32,339 bases of DNA from the NCBI RefSeq assembly GCF_900499075.1, contig NZ_UIHC01000040.1, positions 1 to 32,339 of the forward strand, written 5' to 3'. Below the pieces are notes generated by a model that saw only the letters and a program-made list of their open reading frames with translations, did not search any database and was not told the origin of the DNA. Positions 16,317-24,590 of the stretch are shown piece after piece. The stretch's first letter is position 1; every line of letters begins with the position of its first letter. The DNA is from Roseinatronobacter ekhonensis (GTDB lineage: Bacteria; Pseudomonadota; Alphaproteobacteria; Rhodobacterales; Rhodobacteraceae). The translations under genes were made by a program, and so were the position numbers.

Positions 16317-18548
16317 GTGTCAGAGAAGACTTCCGAAGAAATTACCCCGATTGTCGTGGACGGGATTGATGAAGAACCCGTTGTCGGCAACGCTCGCCAG
16401 TTCAGCGGCAAGTTCCTGATCATCGCCAGTGTCCTGTCCGCGTTTTACGCGGCGTTTCACATGGCCGCCCTGAACGGCCTTTCAATCGGCGACTGGACCG
16501 GCGTGACCATTCCGCTGTTGCCCCGCTTCCCGATGGAAACGTGGAATTTCCGCATTGTCCATGTGGCAGGTGCCTTGCTGTTGGGCTTTATGTTGTTTGC
16601 CTCTGTCCGGTTTTCCGAAACGGACGGGTCAGACATGCGCCCCAATCCGCTGGTGCGCGGCCTGTCATGGCTGCTGCTGCTGCCCGCGCTGTTCGCGGTT
16701 GGCGCTGCGGCATGGTTCGGCACGCTCATAGAGGGCGGCGTCATGTGGAACGGCATGGATGCGACGCTGAAATCCCGCGAAATCTACCTGTATGGTATTC
16801 CGCTTATGGTGGCGACCGTTGGTGCGATTGGCCTGTCATGGGTCGAGCGTCTACCGCGACATGCGTTTTCCGTGACCGACCTTGTGCTTGGCATCTGCGG
16901 GATTGCGGTCGCAACCTACCTGATCGTCATGTTCGGCACGCTGATGCGCAATTCCACGGGCACGCCCTTTGCGCCGATCGGCATTTCCATCGCCGCGCTG
17001 GCCGGCACCCTGCTTATTCTGGAGCTGACCCGCCGCGTGGCCGGTCTGGCGCTTGTCATCATCTCTGTGGTGTTCCTGATCTATGTGTTCACCGGACAAT
17101 ATCTGCCCGGCTTCCTGAACTCGCCCGCCATCTCGTGGGAGCGTTTTTTCAGTCAAGTTTACACCGATGCGGGTATATTGGGGCCAACGACCGCAGTGTC
17201 GTCGACCTATATCATCCTGTTCATCATTTTTGCGGCCTTCCTGTCGGCCTCTAAGGTTGGCGATTACTTCGTCAACTTCGCCTTCGCGGTCGCTGGGCGC
17301 GCACGGGGCGGTCCGGCGAAAGTGTCGATCTTTGCATCTGGCCTGATGGGCATGATCAACGGCACCAGCGCGGGCAATGTGGTGGCGACCGGGTCGCTCA
17401 CCATCCCGCTGATGAAAAAGGTGGGCTACCCCAAAAAGACCGCTGGCGCCGTCGAAGCAGCCGCCAGCACAGGTGGGCAGATCATGCCGCCGATCATGGG
17501 GGCAGGGGCCTTTATCATGGCGGAAATCACCGGCATTCCGTATCAGGATATCGCGATTGCGGCGATCATTCCGGCGGTGTTGTATTTCGCCTGTGTCTAC
17601 CTGATGGTGGATTTCGAGGCGGTAAAACTGGGCATGCGCGGCATGCGGTCGGACGAGTTGCCGAAGCTGCCGGAAATGTTGAAAAAGGTCTTCCTGTTCC
17701 TGCCCATCGTCATCCTGATCGTGGCCTTGTTCCAAGGCTATTCCGTCATTCGCGCGGGCACGCTGGCGACGATTTCGGCGGCCGTGGTCAGTTGGTTGAC
17801 CCCCTACCGGATGAATCTGAAATCAATCTACAAGGCGTTTGAAAATGCCGGTCAGATGTCGATCCAGATCATCGTGGTGTGTGCCTGTGCAGGTATCATC
17901 GTGGGGGTTATCAGCCTGACCGGTGTGGGCGCACGGTTTTCGAACCTGCTTCTGGGTCTGGCGGAAACCTCTCAGCTTCTGGCGCTGTTTTTCGCCATGT
18001 GTATCGCGATTCTGTTGGGGATGGGGATGCCCACAACAGCAGCCTATGCGGTCGCGGCTTCGGTCGTGGCACCGGGCTTGGTGAACCTTGGAATTCCGCA
18101 ACTGACCGCGCATTTCTTCGTGTTCTATTACGCGGTGCTGTCGGCCATCACGCCGCCCGTGGCGCTGGCATCCTATGCCGCCGCGGGGATTTCGGGGGCC
18201 AACCCGATAGAGACATCCGTCACCTCGTTCAAGATCGGGCTTGCGGCCTTTGTTGTGCCGTTCATGTTCTTCTACAATGGCGCATTGCTTATGCAGGGCA
18301 CATGGCTGGAAGTCGCGCATGTCTTTGTCACCGCAATGCTGGGGGTCTACCTGCTCGCGGCGGCGGTGCAGGGCTGGCTATTCGGCCAGGTAAACCCGTA
18401 TCTGCGGGCGGTTGTCGGTATCGGCGCGCTGGCCATGATCGCGGGCGGATGGCTATCCGACGCGATCGGGCTGGGCATTATGGCGTTGGCTTTCGCTGTG
18501 CAGCGCGGCTATCTGACACCGAAAAATGCGGCTCGCGGCGCGGATTGA
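16317..18548 (+). CDS. TAXI-TRAP transporter permease, fused small and large subunits
   Basis: A 743-residue polytopic inner-membrane protein (about 18 or more helices) of the fused TRAP type. The N-terminal helices stand in for DctQ, and the remainder is the DctM-like translocation domain with GLMGMINGTSAGNVVATGS and the matching repeat segment GMGMPTTAAYAVAAS. It couples uptake of the substrate captured by the binding protein to a sodium or proton gradient. The start is uncertain: GTG 16317 (VSEKTSEE) has AGCAGG upstream, whereas ATG 16284 in the same frame would add 11 residues right after the terminator and lacks a clear site. A hairpin terminator follows at 18575. Confidence 0.93.
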   Translation: MSEKTSEEITPIVVDGIDEEPVVGNARQFSGKFLIIASVLSAFYAAFHMAALNGLSIGDWTGVTIPLLPRFPMETWNFRIVHVAGALLLGFMLFASVRFSETDGSDMRPNPLVRGLSWLLLLPALFAVGAAAWFGTLIEGGVMWNGMDATLKSREIYLYGIPLMVATVGAIGLSWVERLPRHAFSVTDLVLGICGIAVATYLIVMFGTLMRNSTGTPFAPIGISIAALAGTLLILELTRRVAGLALVIISVVFLIYVFTGQYLPGFLNSPAISWERFFSQVYTDAGILGPTTAVSSTYIILFIIFAAFLSASKVGDYFVNFAFAVAGRARGGPAKVSIFASGLMGMINGTSAGNVVATGSLTIPLMKKVGYPKKTAGAVEAAASTGGQIMPPIMGAGAFIMAEITGIPYQDIAIAAIIPAVLYFACVYLMVDFEAVKLGMRGMRSDELPKLPEMLKKVFLFLPIVILIVALFQGYSVIRAGTLATISAAVVSWLTPYRMNLKSIYKAFENAGQMSIQIIVVCACAGIIVGVISLTGVGARFSNLLLGLAETSQLLALFFAMCIAILLGMGMPTTAAYAVAASVVAPGLVNLGIPQLTAHFFVFYYAVLSAITPPVALASYAAAGISGANPIETSVTSFKIGLAAFVVPFMFFYNGALLMQGTWLEVAHVFVTAMLGVYLLAAAVQGWLFGQVNPYLRAVVGIGALAMIAGGWLSDAIGLGIMALAFAVQRGYLTPKNAARGAD

Positions 18549-18574
18549 TCCGCCGCGCGCTTGGGAATGCAAAA

Positions 18575-18600
18575 GGGCAGTCGAAAACGACGGCCTTTTT
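18575..18600 (+). terminator. Intrinsic terminator after the TRAP permease
   Basis: GGCAGTCG and CGACGGCC form an 8-bp stem with one A-G mismatch around an AAAA loop, followed by five T residues. It lies between the convergent permease and MttB-type genes and terminates the plus-strand transcript. Confidence 0.82.
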
Positions 18601-18619
18601 ATTGCGACGCTAGAATAGT

Positions 18620-20188
18620 TCAGCCGAACGCATCCGGTTCCGACGCTTTGCGCCGCGCGACATAGTCAGACAGCGCTTCGTTCACGGCAGGGTCAAGCGC
18701 TGGTTGCTGGTAGTCGCCCAGCATTTTGGTGACACGGGCACTGGCCAATGCCTGGGTGTCGCGTGCGCCTTCCTCTTCCCATGTCTCGAACGGTTTGTAA
18801 TCCAGCAGGTCAGAGCGCCAGAACGCCTCTTTGAAATTGGCTTGCGTATGCGCACAGCCAAGGAAATGCCCGCCGGGCCCAACCTCGCGCAGCGCGTCCA
18901 TGGCCTGCCCGTTTTCAGACATGTCCACGCCCTTGGCCAGATGGTGCAATGTGCCAAGCTGGTCGGCATCCATCACGAATTTCTCATAAGAGGCGACCAG
19001 CCCCCCTTCCAGCCAGCCGCAGGAATGCAGCATGAAATTCACGCCCGCCAGAAGCGCCATATTCAGGCTGTTGGCGGTTTCATAAGCCGCCTGCGCATCT
19101 GGCAGCTTGGACCCGCAGAACGACCCGCCAGAGCGGTAGGGCAGGCCCAGACGCCGTGCCAACTGCCCCGCACCATAGGTGATGAGCGCGGCTTCCGGCG
19201 TGCCGAAGGTCGGCGCGCCGCTGTTCATGTCGATAGAGGTCACGAACGCCCCCATGATGACCGGGGCGCCGGGGCGCACAAGTTGGGAATACGCGACGCC
19301 CGCCAATACTTCGGCCATGACCTGCGTCAGTGTGCCTGCGACCGTTGTAGGCGCCATTGCACCGCCCACGATGAAGGGTGAGATAATGCAGGCTTGGTTG
19401 GCGCGCGCATAAACTTCCAACGCGCCCATCATGGTTGAATCGAAGGTCAACGGACTGTTGAGGTTGATCAGAGAGGTCATAACCGTGTTCTGGTCGACAA
19501 AGTCGGATCCGAACAACAGCTTGCACATTGCGACCGAATCTTCTGCGCGCGTGGGGTCGGTGACCGACCCCATGAACGGCTTGTCCGACAGGGTCATGTG
19601 CGCATGCAGCATGTCCAGATGGCGCTTGTTCACGGCGATGTCGGTTGGCTCGCACACCGTGCCACCAGAATGGTGCAGCCATTTCGACATATAGCCCAGC
19701 TTCACGAAATTGCGGAAATCCTCCATCGTGGCATAGCGGCGACCACCATTGGCGGACCGCACGAAAGGCGGGCCGTAGACCGGCGCCATCACCAGATTGC
19801 GGCCACCGATTTCCACGTTGCGCGCAGAGTTGCGCGCGTGCTGGGTGAAAGCTGCGGGGGCGGTCGCACAAAGCTGGCGCGCCAGACCGCGCGGAATGCG
19901 CACGCGCTCGCCCTCGACATCGGCCCCGGCATCGCGCCAGCGTTGCAGCGCGGCAGGGTTATCAACAAAATTGACGCCAATTTCGGCCAGCACGGTTTCT
20001 GCATTGGCCTCGATGATCTGAAGCGCCTCTTCGTTCAGCACTTCCAGATTGGGGATGTTGCGCTCGATATATTTGGCGGTTTCCAGACTGACCGCCGACC
20101 GTGAGGCCCGGCGCGCCGCGCCGCCGCCGCCGCTGCGTCCGCGCCGTCCGCTTGTCGCTGCACCCATCTCCACCGCCGGTTCCGCCAT
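18620..20188 (-). CDS. Trimethylamine methyltransferase (MttB)-superfamily protein, non-pyrrolysine
   Basis: A 522-residue TIM-barrel methyltransferase of the MttB/MtgB superfamily. Members transfer a methyl group from trimethylamine, glycine betaine or other quaternary amines to a corrinoid protein. The frame has no internal amber codon, so it lacks the pyrrolysine of archaeal trimethylamine enzymes and belongs to the much larger non-Pyl group, whose substrates are mostly quaternary amines. An Arg/Gly-rich N-terminus (GRRGRSGGGGAARR) is typical of marine alphaproteobacterial members. The start at 20188 follows AAGGAG with 8-base spacing. No corrinoid protein or reductase gene is nearby. It is convergent with the TAXI-TRAP permease, which could supply a methylated substrate; this link is speculative. 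Confidence 0.92.
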   Translation of the reverse strand: MAEPAVEMGAATSGRRGRSGGGGAARRASRSAVSLETAKYIERNIPNLEVLNEEALQIIEANAETVLAEIGVNFVDNPAALQRWRDAGADVEGERVRIPRGLARQLCATAPAAFTQHARNSARNVEIGGRNLVMAPVYGPPFVRSANGGRRYATMEDFRNFVKLGYMSKWLHHSGGTVCEPTDIAVNKRHLDMLHAHMTLSDKPFMGSVTDPTRAEDSVAMCKLLFGSDFVDQNTVMTSLINLNSPLTFDSTMMGALEVYARANQACIISPFIVGGAMAPTTVAGTLTQVMAEVLAGVAYSQLVRPGAPVIMGAFVTSIDMNSGAPTFGTPEAALITYGAGQLARRLGLPYRSGGSFCGSKLPDAQAAYETANSLNMALLAGVNFMLHSCGWLEGGLVASYEKFVMDADQLGTLHHLAKGVDMSENGQAMDALREVGPGGHFLGCAHTQANFKEAFWRSDLLDYKPFETWEEEGARDTQALASARVTKMLGDYQQPALDPAVNEALSDYVARRKASEPDAFG

Positions 20189-20238
20189 GTCGCACACTCC
20201 TTGTGGGCCCGTCCTGAACCATCAGGCGGGTGTTTTCC

Positions 20239-20250
20239 CTTTGTACAAAG
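20239..20250. promoter_or_regulatory. Candidate operator palindrome between mttB-like gene and nadA
   Basis: CTTTGTACAAAG is a perfect 12-bp palindrome in the 268-base divergent gap, 51 bases before the MttB-type start codon and about 207 before nadA. It has the size and symmetry of a dimeric-repressor site. I cannot assign it to a known regulator. The rest of the gap shows no gene or riboswitch-like fold that I can support. Confidence 0.3.
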
Positions 20251-20456
20251 CTGACACGTCCATAACTGGCCAAATAGCGGCGCTTCGCGGTGCAAAGCGA
20301 CATCGCAGCCCTTGTGTGCTGGACAGCGTGACTGCAACGACATACATGAAGCGGCGACGGGCATGGCGGGCCCGGTCTTGTTATCCCGGCGCCCGCCCCC
20401 AAATGCCATCCCCCGCCCGCGCGTGTTTTGCCGGGCAGAGTGACAGGAGCCATGCC

Positions 20457-21503
20457 ATGTTGGACATGCCCAATATCCGCGACACTTTGGCCGCGGAATA
20501 CGATCTTGCCCCGAACCCTGATCTGGCTGCAAAGATGCAAGACGAATATGCGCGCATGGCGCGTGTTGTCTCGCCCGCAGATTGGGCAATCCATGCGCCG
20601 TATGTCGCCGCGATCAACGCGCTGAAACGGGACCGCGACGCGACGATTCTGGCGCATAACTACATGACGCCGGAGATATTCCACGGCATTTCCGACGTGG
20701 TGGGCGATAGCCTGCAACTCGCAATCGAGGCAACGCGGACCGATGCACAGGTCATCGTGCAATGCGGCGTCCATTTCATGGCCGAGACCTCTAAAATCCT
20801 GAACCCGTCCAAAACGGTCTTGATGCCCGACATGGAAGCGGGCTGCTCTTTGGCCGAAAGCATCACGCCCGCAGGCATTGCCGAAATGCGCGCGCGCTTC
20901 CCCGGCGCGCCGGTTGTGACCTATGTCAACACCACCGCAGAGGTGAAGGCGGCATCTGATATCTGCTGCACCTCTGCCAATGCGGTGCAGATCATCCGCG
21001 CGCTGGACGCCGAGACCATTATCATGACGCCGGATCAGTATTTGGCGCAGAACGTGGCGGCGCAGGTGCCCGAAAAGCGCATCGTCTGGTGGGAAGGGTC
21101 GTGCATCGTGCACGAGCAATACACCGCGCAAGATATTCGCGATTTCCGCGACTGGAACCCAGGAACCCGCATCATCGCGCACCCCGAATGCCCGCCTGAC
21201 GTGGTGGCAGAGGCGGATTTTTCCGGCTCTACCAAGGGCATTCTGGACTATGTCAGCGCAGAGCGGCCCGAACGCGCGATGTTGGTCACAGAATGTTCGA
21301 TGGCCTCGAACATTTCGGATGCGCACCCCGATGTCGAGTTTATCGGCCCGTGCAACATGTGCCCCTACATGAAGAAGATCACGCTGGAAAAGGTGCTCTG
21401 GTCGCTGCATTCCATGACGACGGAAATCACTGTGCCCGAGGATGTGGCCGACAAGGCACGGCTGGCGGTGCAGCGCATGATCGACCTTGGCGCAAAGGGC
21501 TAA
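20457..21503 (+). CDS. nadA: Quinolinate synthase
   Basis: A 348-residue [4Fe-4S] enzyme that condenses iminoaspartate with dihydroxyacetone phosphate to quinolinate, the first pyridine of NAD synthesis. The AHNYM motif (residues 66-70) and three cysteine sites match the family: Cys103 (VQCGVHFMAET), Cys216 (EGSCIVHEQ) and the CNMCPYM pair at 299-302, which supply the cluster ligands. The start at 20457 follows CAGGAG. It leads the nadA-nadB-nadC operon, with nadB starting four bases after its stop. Confidence 0.97.
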   Translation: MLDMPNIRDTLAAEYDLAPNPDLAAKMQDEYARMARVVSPADWAIHAPYVAAINALKRDRDATILAHNYMTPEIFHGISDVVGDSLQLAIEATRTDAQVIVQCGVHFMAETSKILNPSKTVLMPDMEAGCSLAESITPAGIAEMRARFPGAPVVTYVNTTAEVKAASDICCTSANAVQIIRALDAETIIMTPDQYLAQNVAAQVPEKRIVWWEGSCIVHEQYTAQDIRDFRDWNPGTRIIAHPECPPDVVAEADFSGSTKGILDYVSAERPERAMLVTECSMASNISDAHPDVEFIGPCNMCPYMKKITLEKVLWSLHSMTTEITVPEDVADKARLAVQRMIDLGAKG

Positions 21504-21507
21504 GGGG

Positions 21508-23043
21508 TTGGACACCGGGCGGATCGTGATTGTCGGTGCGGGCTTGGGCGGGCTATACGCGGCCTTGGCCCTCGCGCCGCGCCCGGTTCTGGTCATCTCT
21601 CCCGAAACGCTTGGTGAGGGTGCGTCCTCGGCTTGGGCGCAGGGCGGGATTGCCGCCGCGATGGCCGCGCCCGACACGCCAGAGGCGCATGCCGCCGATA
21701 CGCTGCGCGCTGGCGCGGGCACCGTGGATCCTGATGTGGCGCGCATGGTCACGCAGGCCGCGCGCGACCATATTCTGGATCTGGCCCGTCACGGCACGCC
21801 CTTTGACCGCACGGATGAGGGCGGTTTCGTCATGAACCACGAGGCCGCGCATTCCACCGCGCGCGTGGTGCGGGTGCAGGGCGACCAAGCGGGCCGCAAG
21901 ATCATGGAAACGCTGATCGCAGTGGTGCGGGCCACGCCGTCGGTTCAGGTGCTTGAAGGCGTGCTTGCGCAGGGGCTATTGACCAAAGGCGACAGGGTTT
22001 GCGGTGTCCGGCTGGCGCAAGTCACGGATACAGGTGTAAGCGCACCGGTCGACCTGACTGCCCCTGCGGTGTTGCTGGCGGGTGGCGGCTCTGGCGGGCT
22101 ATATGCGCTGACCACCAATCCCGCGCGCATCCGTGGGCAGGTGATGGGCATGGCCGCGCGGGCGGGCGCGCGCATGGCCGATATGGAATTCGTGCAGTTT
22201 CATCCCACCGCGATGGATGTGGGGCTTGATCCCGCACCTTTGGCGACAGAAGCGTTGCGCGGGGCAGGGGCCACGCTGATAAATTCTGACGGCACACGCT
22301 TTATGCTTGGTGAACACGCGGATGCCGAACTTGCGCCCCGCGACATCGTGGCCCGCGCCGTGTTTGCCCAAAGCCAGTCGGGCGGGCGCCCAATGCTTGA
22401 CACACGCGCCGCGCTGGGCGCGACCGTGCTAAGCGATTTTCCGGTGGTGGCCGAGGCGTGCAGACAGGCCGGCATAGATCCGGTGGGGCAGCCCATCCCC
22501 GTAGCCGCCGCCGCGCATTACCACATGGGCGGGGTAGCCGTGGACCGGCACGGACGCAGTTCGCTTGCGGGGCTGTGGGTGTGTGGCGAAGCGGCCTCTA
22601 CGGGCCTGCACGGGGCCAACCGTCTGGCTTCGAACGGGGTGCTAGAGGCGCTGGTCTTTGCCCGTGCCTGCGCGTTGGATATACTGGCCACCGCGACACG
22701 CGCAGATGCGCCTGCGGTGCAGCTTGCCTTCACAGGTCACGGCATCGCCCCCGATTCCGATGCGGTTGCATCCCTGCGCCGGACCATGACCGCGCTTGTC
22801 GGGGTGCGGCGCAGTGCCGAAGGGTTGCAAGAAGCTCTGCGCGAGATCGACATGCTGGACCGGGCCCACCCGGACTGCCCCGATTTTGGCAATATGTGCG
22901 CCACGGCGCGGCTGATCGCCGCCACTGCGCTACAGCGCCGCGAAAGCCGGGGCGCGCATTGGCGTGACGACTTTCCCGCGCCCGATGCTGCGCAGGCCGC
23001 GCGCAGCTTCATCACCCTTGCCGAAGTTCTGGAGCGCGCATGA
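21508..23043 (+). CDS. nadB: L-aspartate oxidase
   Basis: A 511-residue flavoenzyme that oxidises L-aspartate to iminoaspartate for NadA. The FAD-binding motif GAGLGG is at residues 10-15, SSAWAQGGIAA near 46-56 is the second flavin segment, and AHYHMGG plus STGLHGANRLASNG are the conserved substrate and flavin-contact regions. No ATG exists near the proper beginning. The best start is TTG at 21508, with AAAGGG eight bases upstream inside the end of nadA; GTG at 21526 is an alternative that would cut close to the flavin motif. It overlaps nadC by ATGA. The rare TTG start may lower its translation relative to nadA. Confidence 0.95.
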   Translation: MDTGRIVIVGAGLGGLYAALALAPRPVLVISPETLGEGASSAWAQGGIAAAMAAPDTPEAHAADTLRAGAGTVDPDVARMVTQAARDHILDLARHGTPFDRTDEGGFVMNHEAAHSTARVVRVQGDQAGRKIMETLIAVVRATPSVQVLEGVLAQGLLTKGDRVCGVRLAQVTDTGVSAPVDLTAPAVLLAGGGSGGLYALTTNPARIRGQVMGMAARAGARMADMEFVQFHPTAMDVGLDPAPLATEALRGAGATLINSDGTRFMLGEHADAELAPRDIVARAVFAQSQSGGRPMLDTRAALGATVLSDFPVVAEACRQAGIDPVGQPIPVAAAAHYHMGGVAVDRHGRSSLAGLWVCGEAASTGLHGANRLASNGVLEALVFARACALDILATATRADAPAVQLAFTGHGIAPDSDAVASLRRTMTALVGVRRSAEGLQEALREIDMLDRAHPDCPDFGNMCATARLIAATALQRRESRGAHWRDDFPAPDAAQAARSFITLAEVLERA

Positions 23044-23885
23044 TCCCCCCTTTGCCCGACTTGTTGCTGGAACCCTTAGTGCGCGCCGCGCTGACAGAGG
23101 ATCTTGGTCCCAACGGTGACGCGACCACCCGCGCCGTGATCGGGCCTGATGTAACCTATAACGCACGATTGAACGCGCGCGAGGGGGGTGTTGTGTCGGG
23201 TGTGCAAGCCGCCGTTCTGGCCTTCCGCTTGGTCGACCCGGCCCTGACGGTCACGGTGATGCACGCAGATGGCGCGCAGGTCGCGACAGGCGACACCATT
23301 CTGATGATTGACGGCGCGGCCGCGTCCATCCTGTCGGCTGAGCGGGTCGCGCTCAACTTCATGGGCCGATTGACAGGGATTGCAACGCTGACTGCGGCTT
23401 TCGTGGCCGAAACCAAGGGCCACAAGGCGCGCATTACCTGCACACGCAAGACCACGCCGGGGCTGCGGCTGGTGGAAAAGCAGGCGGTGCTGCACGGCGG
23501 CGGCAGCCCGCACCGCTACAGCCTGTCCGACGCGATCCTGATCAAGGACAACCATATCGCCGCCGCTGGGGGCGTGCCGCAAGTGCTGCAAGCTGCGCGG
23601 GACCGCGCAGGCCATATGATGCGGATCGAGATCGAGGTGGACACGCTAGGACAGCTAGAGCAGGTTCTGGCGACCGGCGGTGCCGATGTCGTCTTGCTGG
23701 ACAACATGGACACAGACACGCTGACACAGGCGGTAGAAATAGCGGCTGGACGGATCGTGACCGAAGCCTCTGGCAATATGCGGTTGGAACGGATTGCAGA
23801 AGTCGCGGCGACAGGCGTAGACTACATCTCGGTTGGTGCGCTGACCCATTCGGCCCCGGTTCTGGACCTGGGTCTGGATTTCTGA
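23040..23885 (+). CDS. nadC: Nicotinate-nucleotide pyrophosphorylase (quinolinate phosphoribosyltransferase)
   Basis: A 281-residue enzyme that converts quinolinate and PRPP to nicotinate mononucleotide, the third step of the pathway. Visible signatures are ALTEDLG at the start, the basic substrate segment TCTRKTTPGLRLVEKQAV, the HGGGSPHRYSLSDAILIKDNH block, VLLDNMD, and the C-terminal DYISVGALTHS phosphate loop. The ATG overlaps the nadB stop (ATGA), so the pathway is translationally coupled in order. Confidence 0.98.
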   Translation: MIPPLPDLLLEPLVRAALTEDLGPNGDATTRAVIGPDVTYNARLNAREGGVVSGVQAAVLAFRLVDPALTVTVMHADGAQVATGDTILMIDGAAASILSAERVALNFMGRLTGIATLTAAFVAETKGHKARITCTRKTTPGLRLVEKQAVLHGGGSPHRYSLSDAILIKDNHIAAAGGVPQVLQAARDRAGHMMRIEIEVDTLGQLEQVLATGGADVVLLDNMDTDTLTQAVEIAAGRIVTEASGNMRLERIAEVAATGVDYISVGALTHSAPVLDLGLDF

Positions 23886-23927
23886 GCGCGCGCCACGTCC
23901 TGCCAACCCGCAATAACGGGAGCCCGC

Positions 23928-24590
23928 ATGCCGTTTCGACATCTGGCAGCTACCCTGTGCCTTTTGGCGGTCTGGACACCGCCCCCCGCCGCAGCGCATC
24001 CGCATATCTTTGTCGATGCCGCGCTGGAAATTGTCTTTGACCCTGCGGGCCAGCCAAGTGCGCTGCGGATTTCATGGGTCTATGACCCTCTGTTTTCGAT
24101 GTTGCTTCTGTCCGATATGGGTTTGGATGATGATTTCGACGGCACATTGACGGCAGAAGAATATGCAGCACTCGACGGGTTCGACATGAACTGGATCGAG
24201 GGGTATCACGGCGACACGCATGTATCACAAGGAGATAATGCGCTGGCTTTGGGCGGGCCCGAAAAGACCACCTCTGGGTATGCGGATGGACGCTTGCGGT
24301 CGTCGCATCTGCGTCAGTTGCAAGAGCAACCCGACCCCGGCCAGCCGTGGGAAGTGTCGGTTCACGATCCGAGTTATTACACGCTTTACAGCCTGTCCCG
24401 CCCGCCCGTCCTGACCGGCGCCCCGAATTGCAGCGCACGGGTCATCGCGCCGGATATGGAAAAGGCACAGGCGGAACTTGCGCAGGCTTTGGACGAAAAA
24501 GCCGCTGACAGCGTCGATATAGAGGCGGATTTCCCGGCGGTTGGCGCGCTTTTTGCCGAAAAGGTGCGGATATCATGCCCCGCGCCGTAG
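23928..24590 (+). CDS. DUF1007 family periplasmic protein
   Basis: A 220-residue exported protein with a signal peptide ending AAA before HPHIFVD, the characteristic DUF1007 opening. The two histidines right after cleavage could bind metal. Residues 67-78 (DDDFDGTLTAEE) match an EF-hand calcium loop, with Asp at 1, 3 and 5, Gly at 6, Leu at 8 and Glu at 12. DUF1007 proteins are regularly paired with NicO/RcnA-type metal permeases, and here the next gene is one, overlapping by 16 bases. The gene probably helps metal delivery or sensing in the periplasm; the metal is unknown. It starts at 23928 after GGGAG, 42 bases behind nadC. Confidence 0.9.
   Translation: MPFRHLAATLCLLAVWTPPPAAAHPHIFVDAALEIVFDPAGQPSALRISWVYDPLFSMLLLSDMGLDDDFDGTLTAEEYAALDGFDMNWIEGYHGDTHVSQGDNALALGGPEKTTSGYADGRLRSSHLRQLQEQPDPGQPWEVSVHDPSYYTLYSLSRPPVLTGAPNCSARVIAPDMEKAQAELAQALDEKAADSVDIEADFPAVGALFAEKVRISCPAP

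Noticed and set aside
20189-20456. NAD-related riboswitch upstream of nadA
   Set aside because: No conserved tandem-hairpin architecture could be recognised by eye; the gap looks like an ordinary divergent promoter region.
23886-23927. Cobalamin or nickel/cobalt riboswitch before the DUF1007-NicO genes
   Set aside because: The gap is only 42 bases, too short for such an aptamer.
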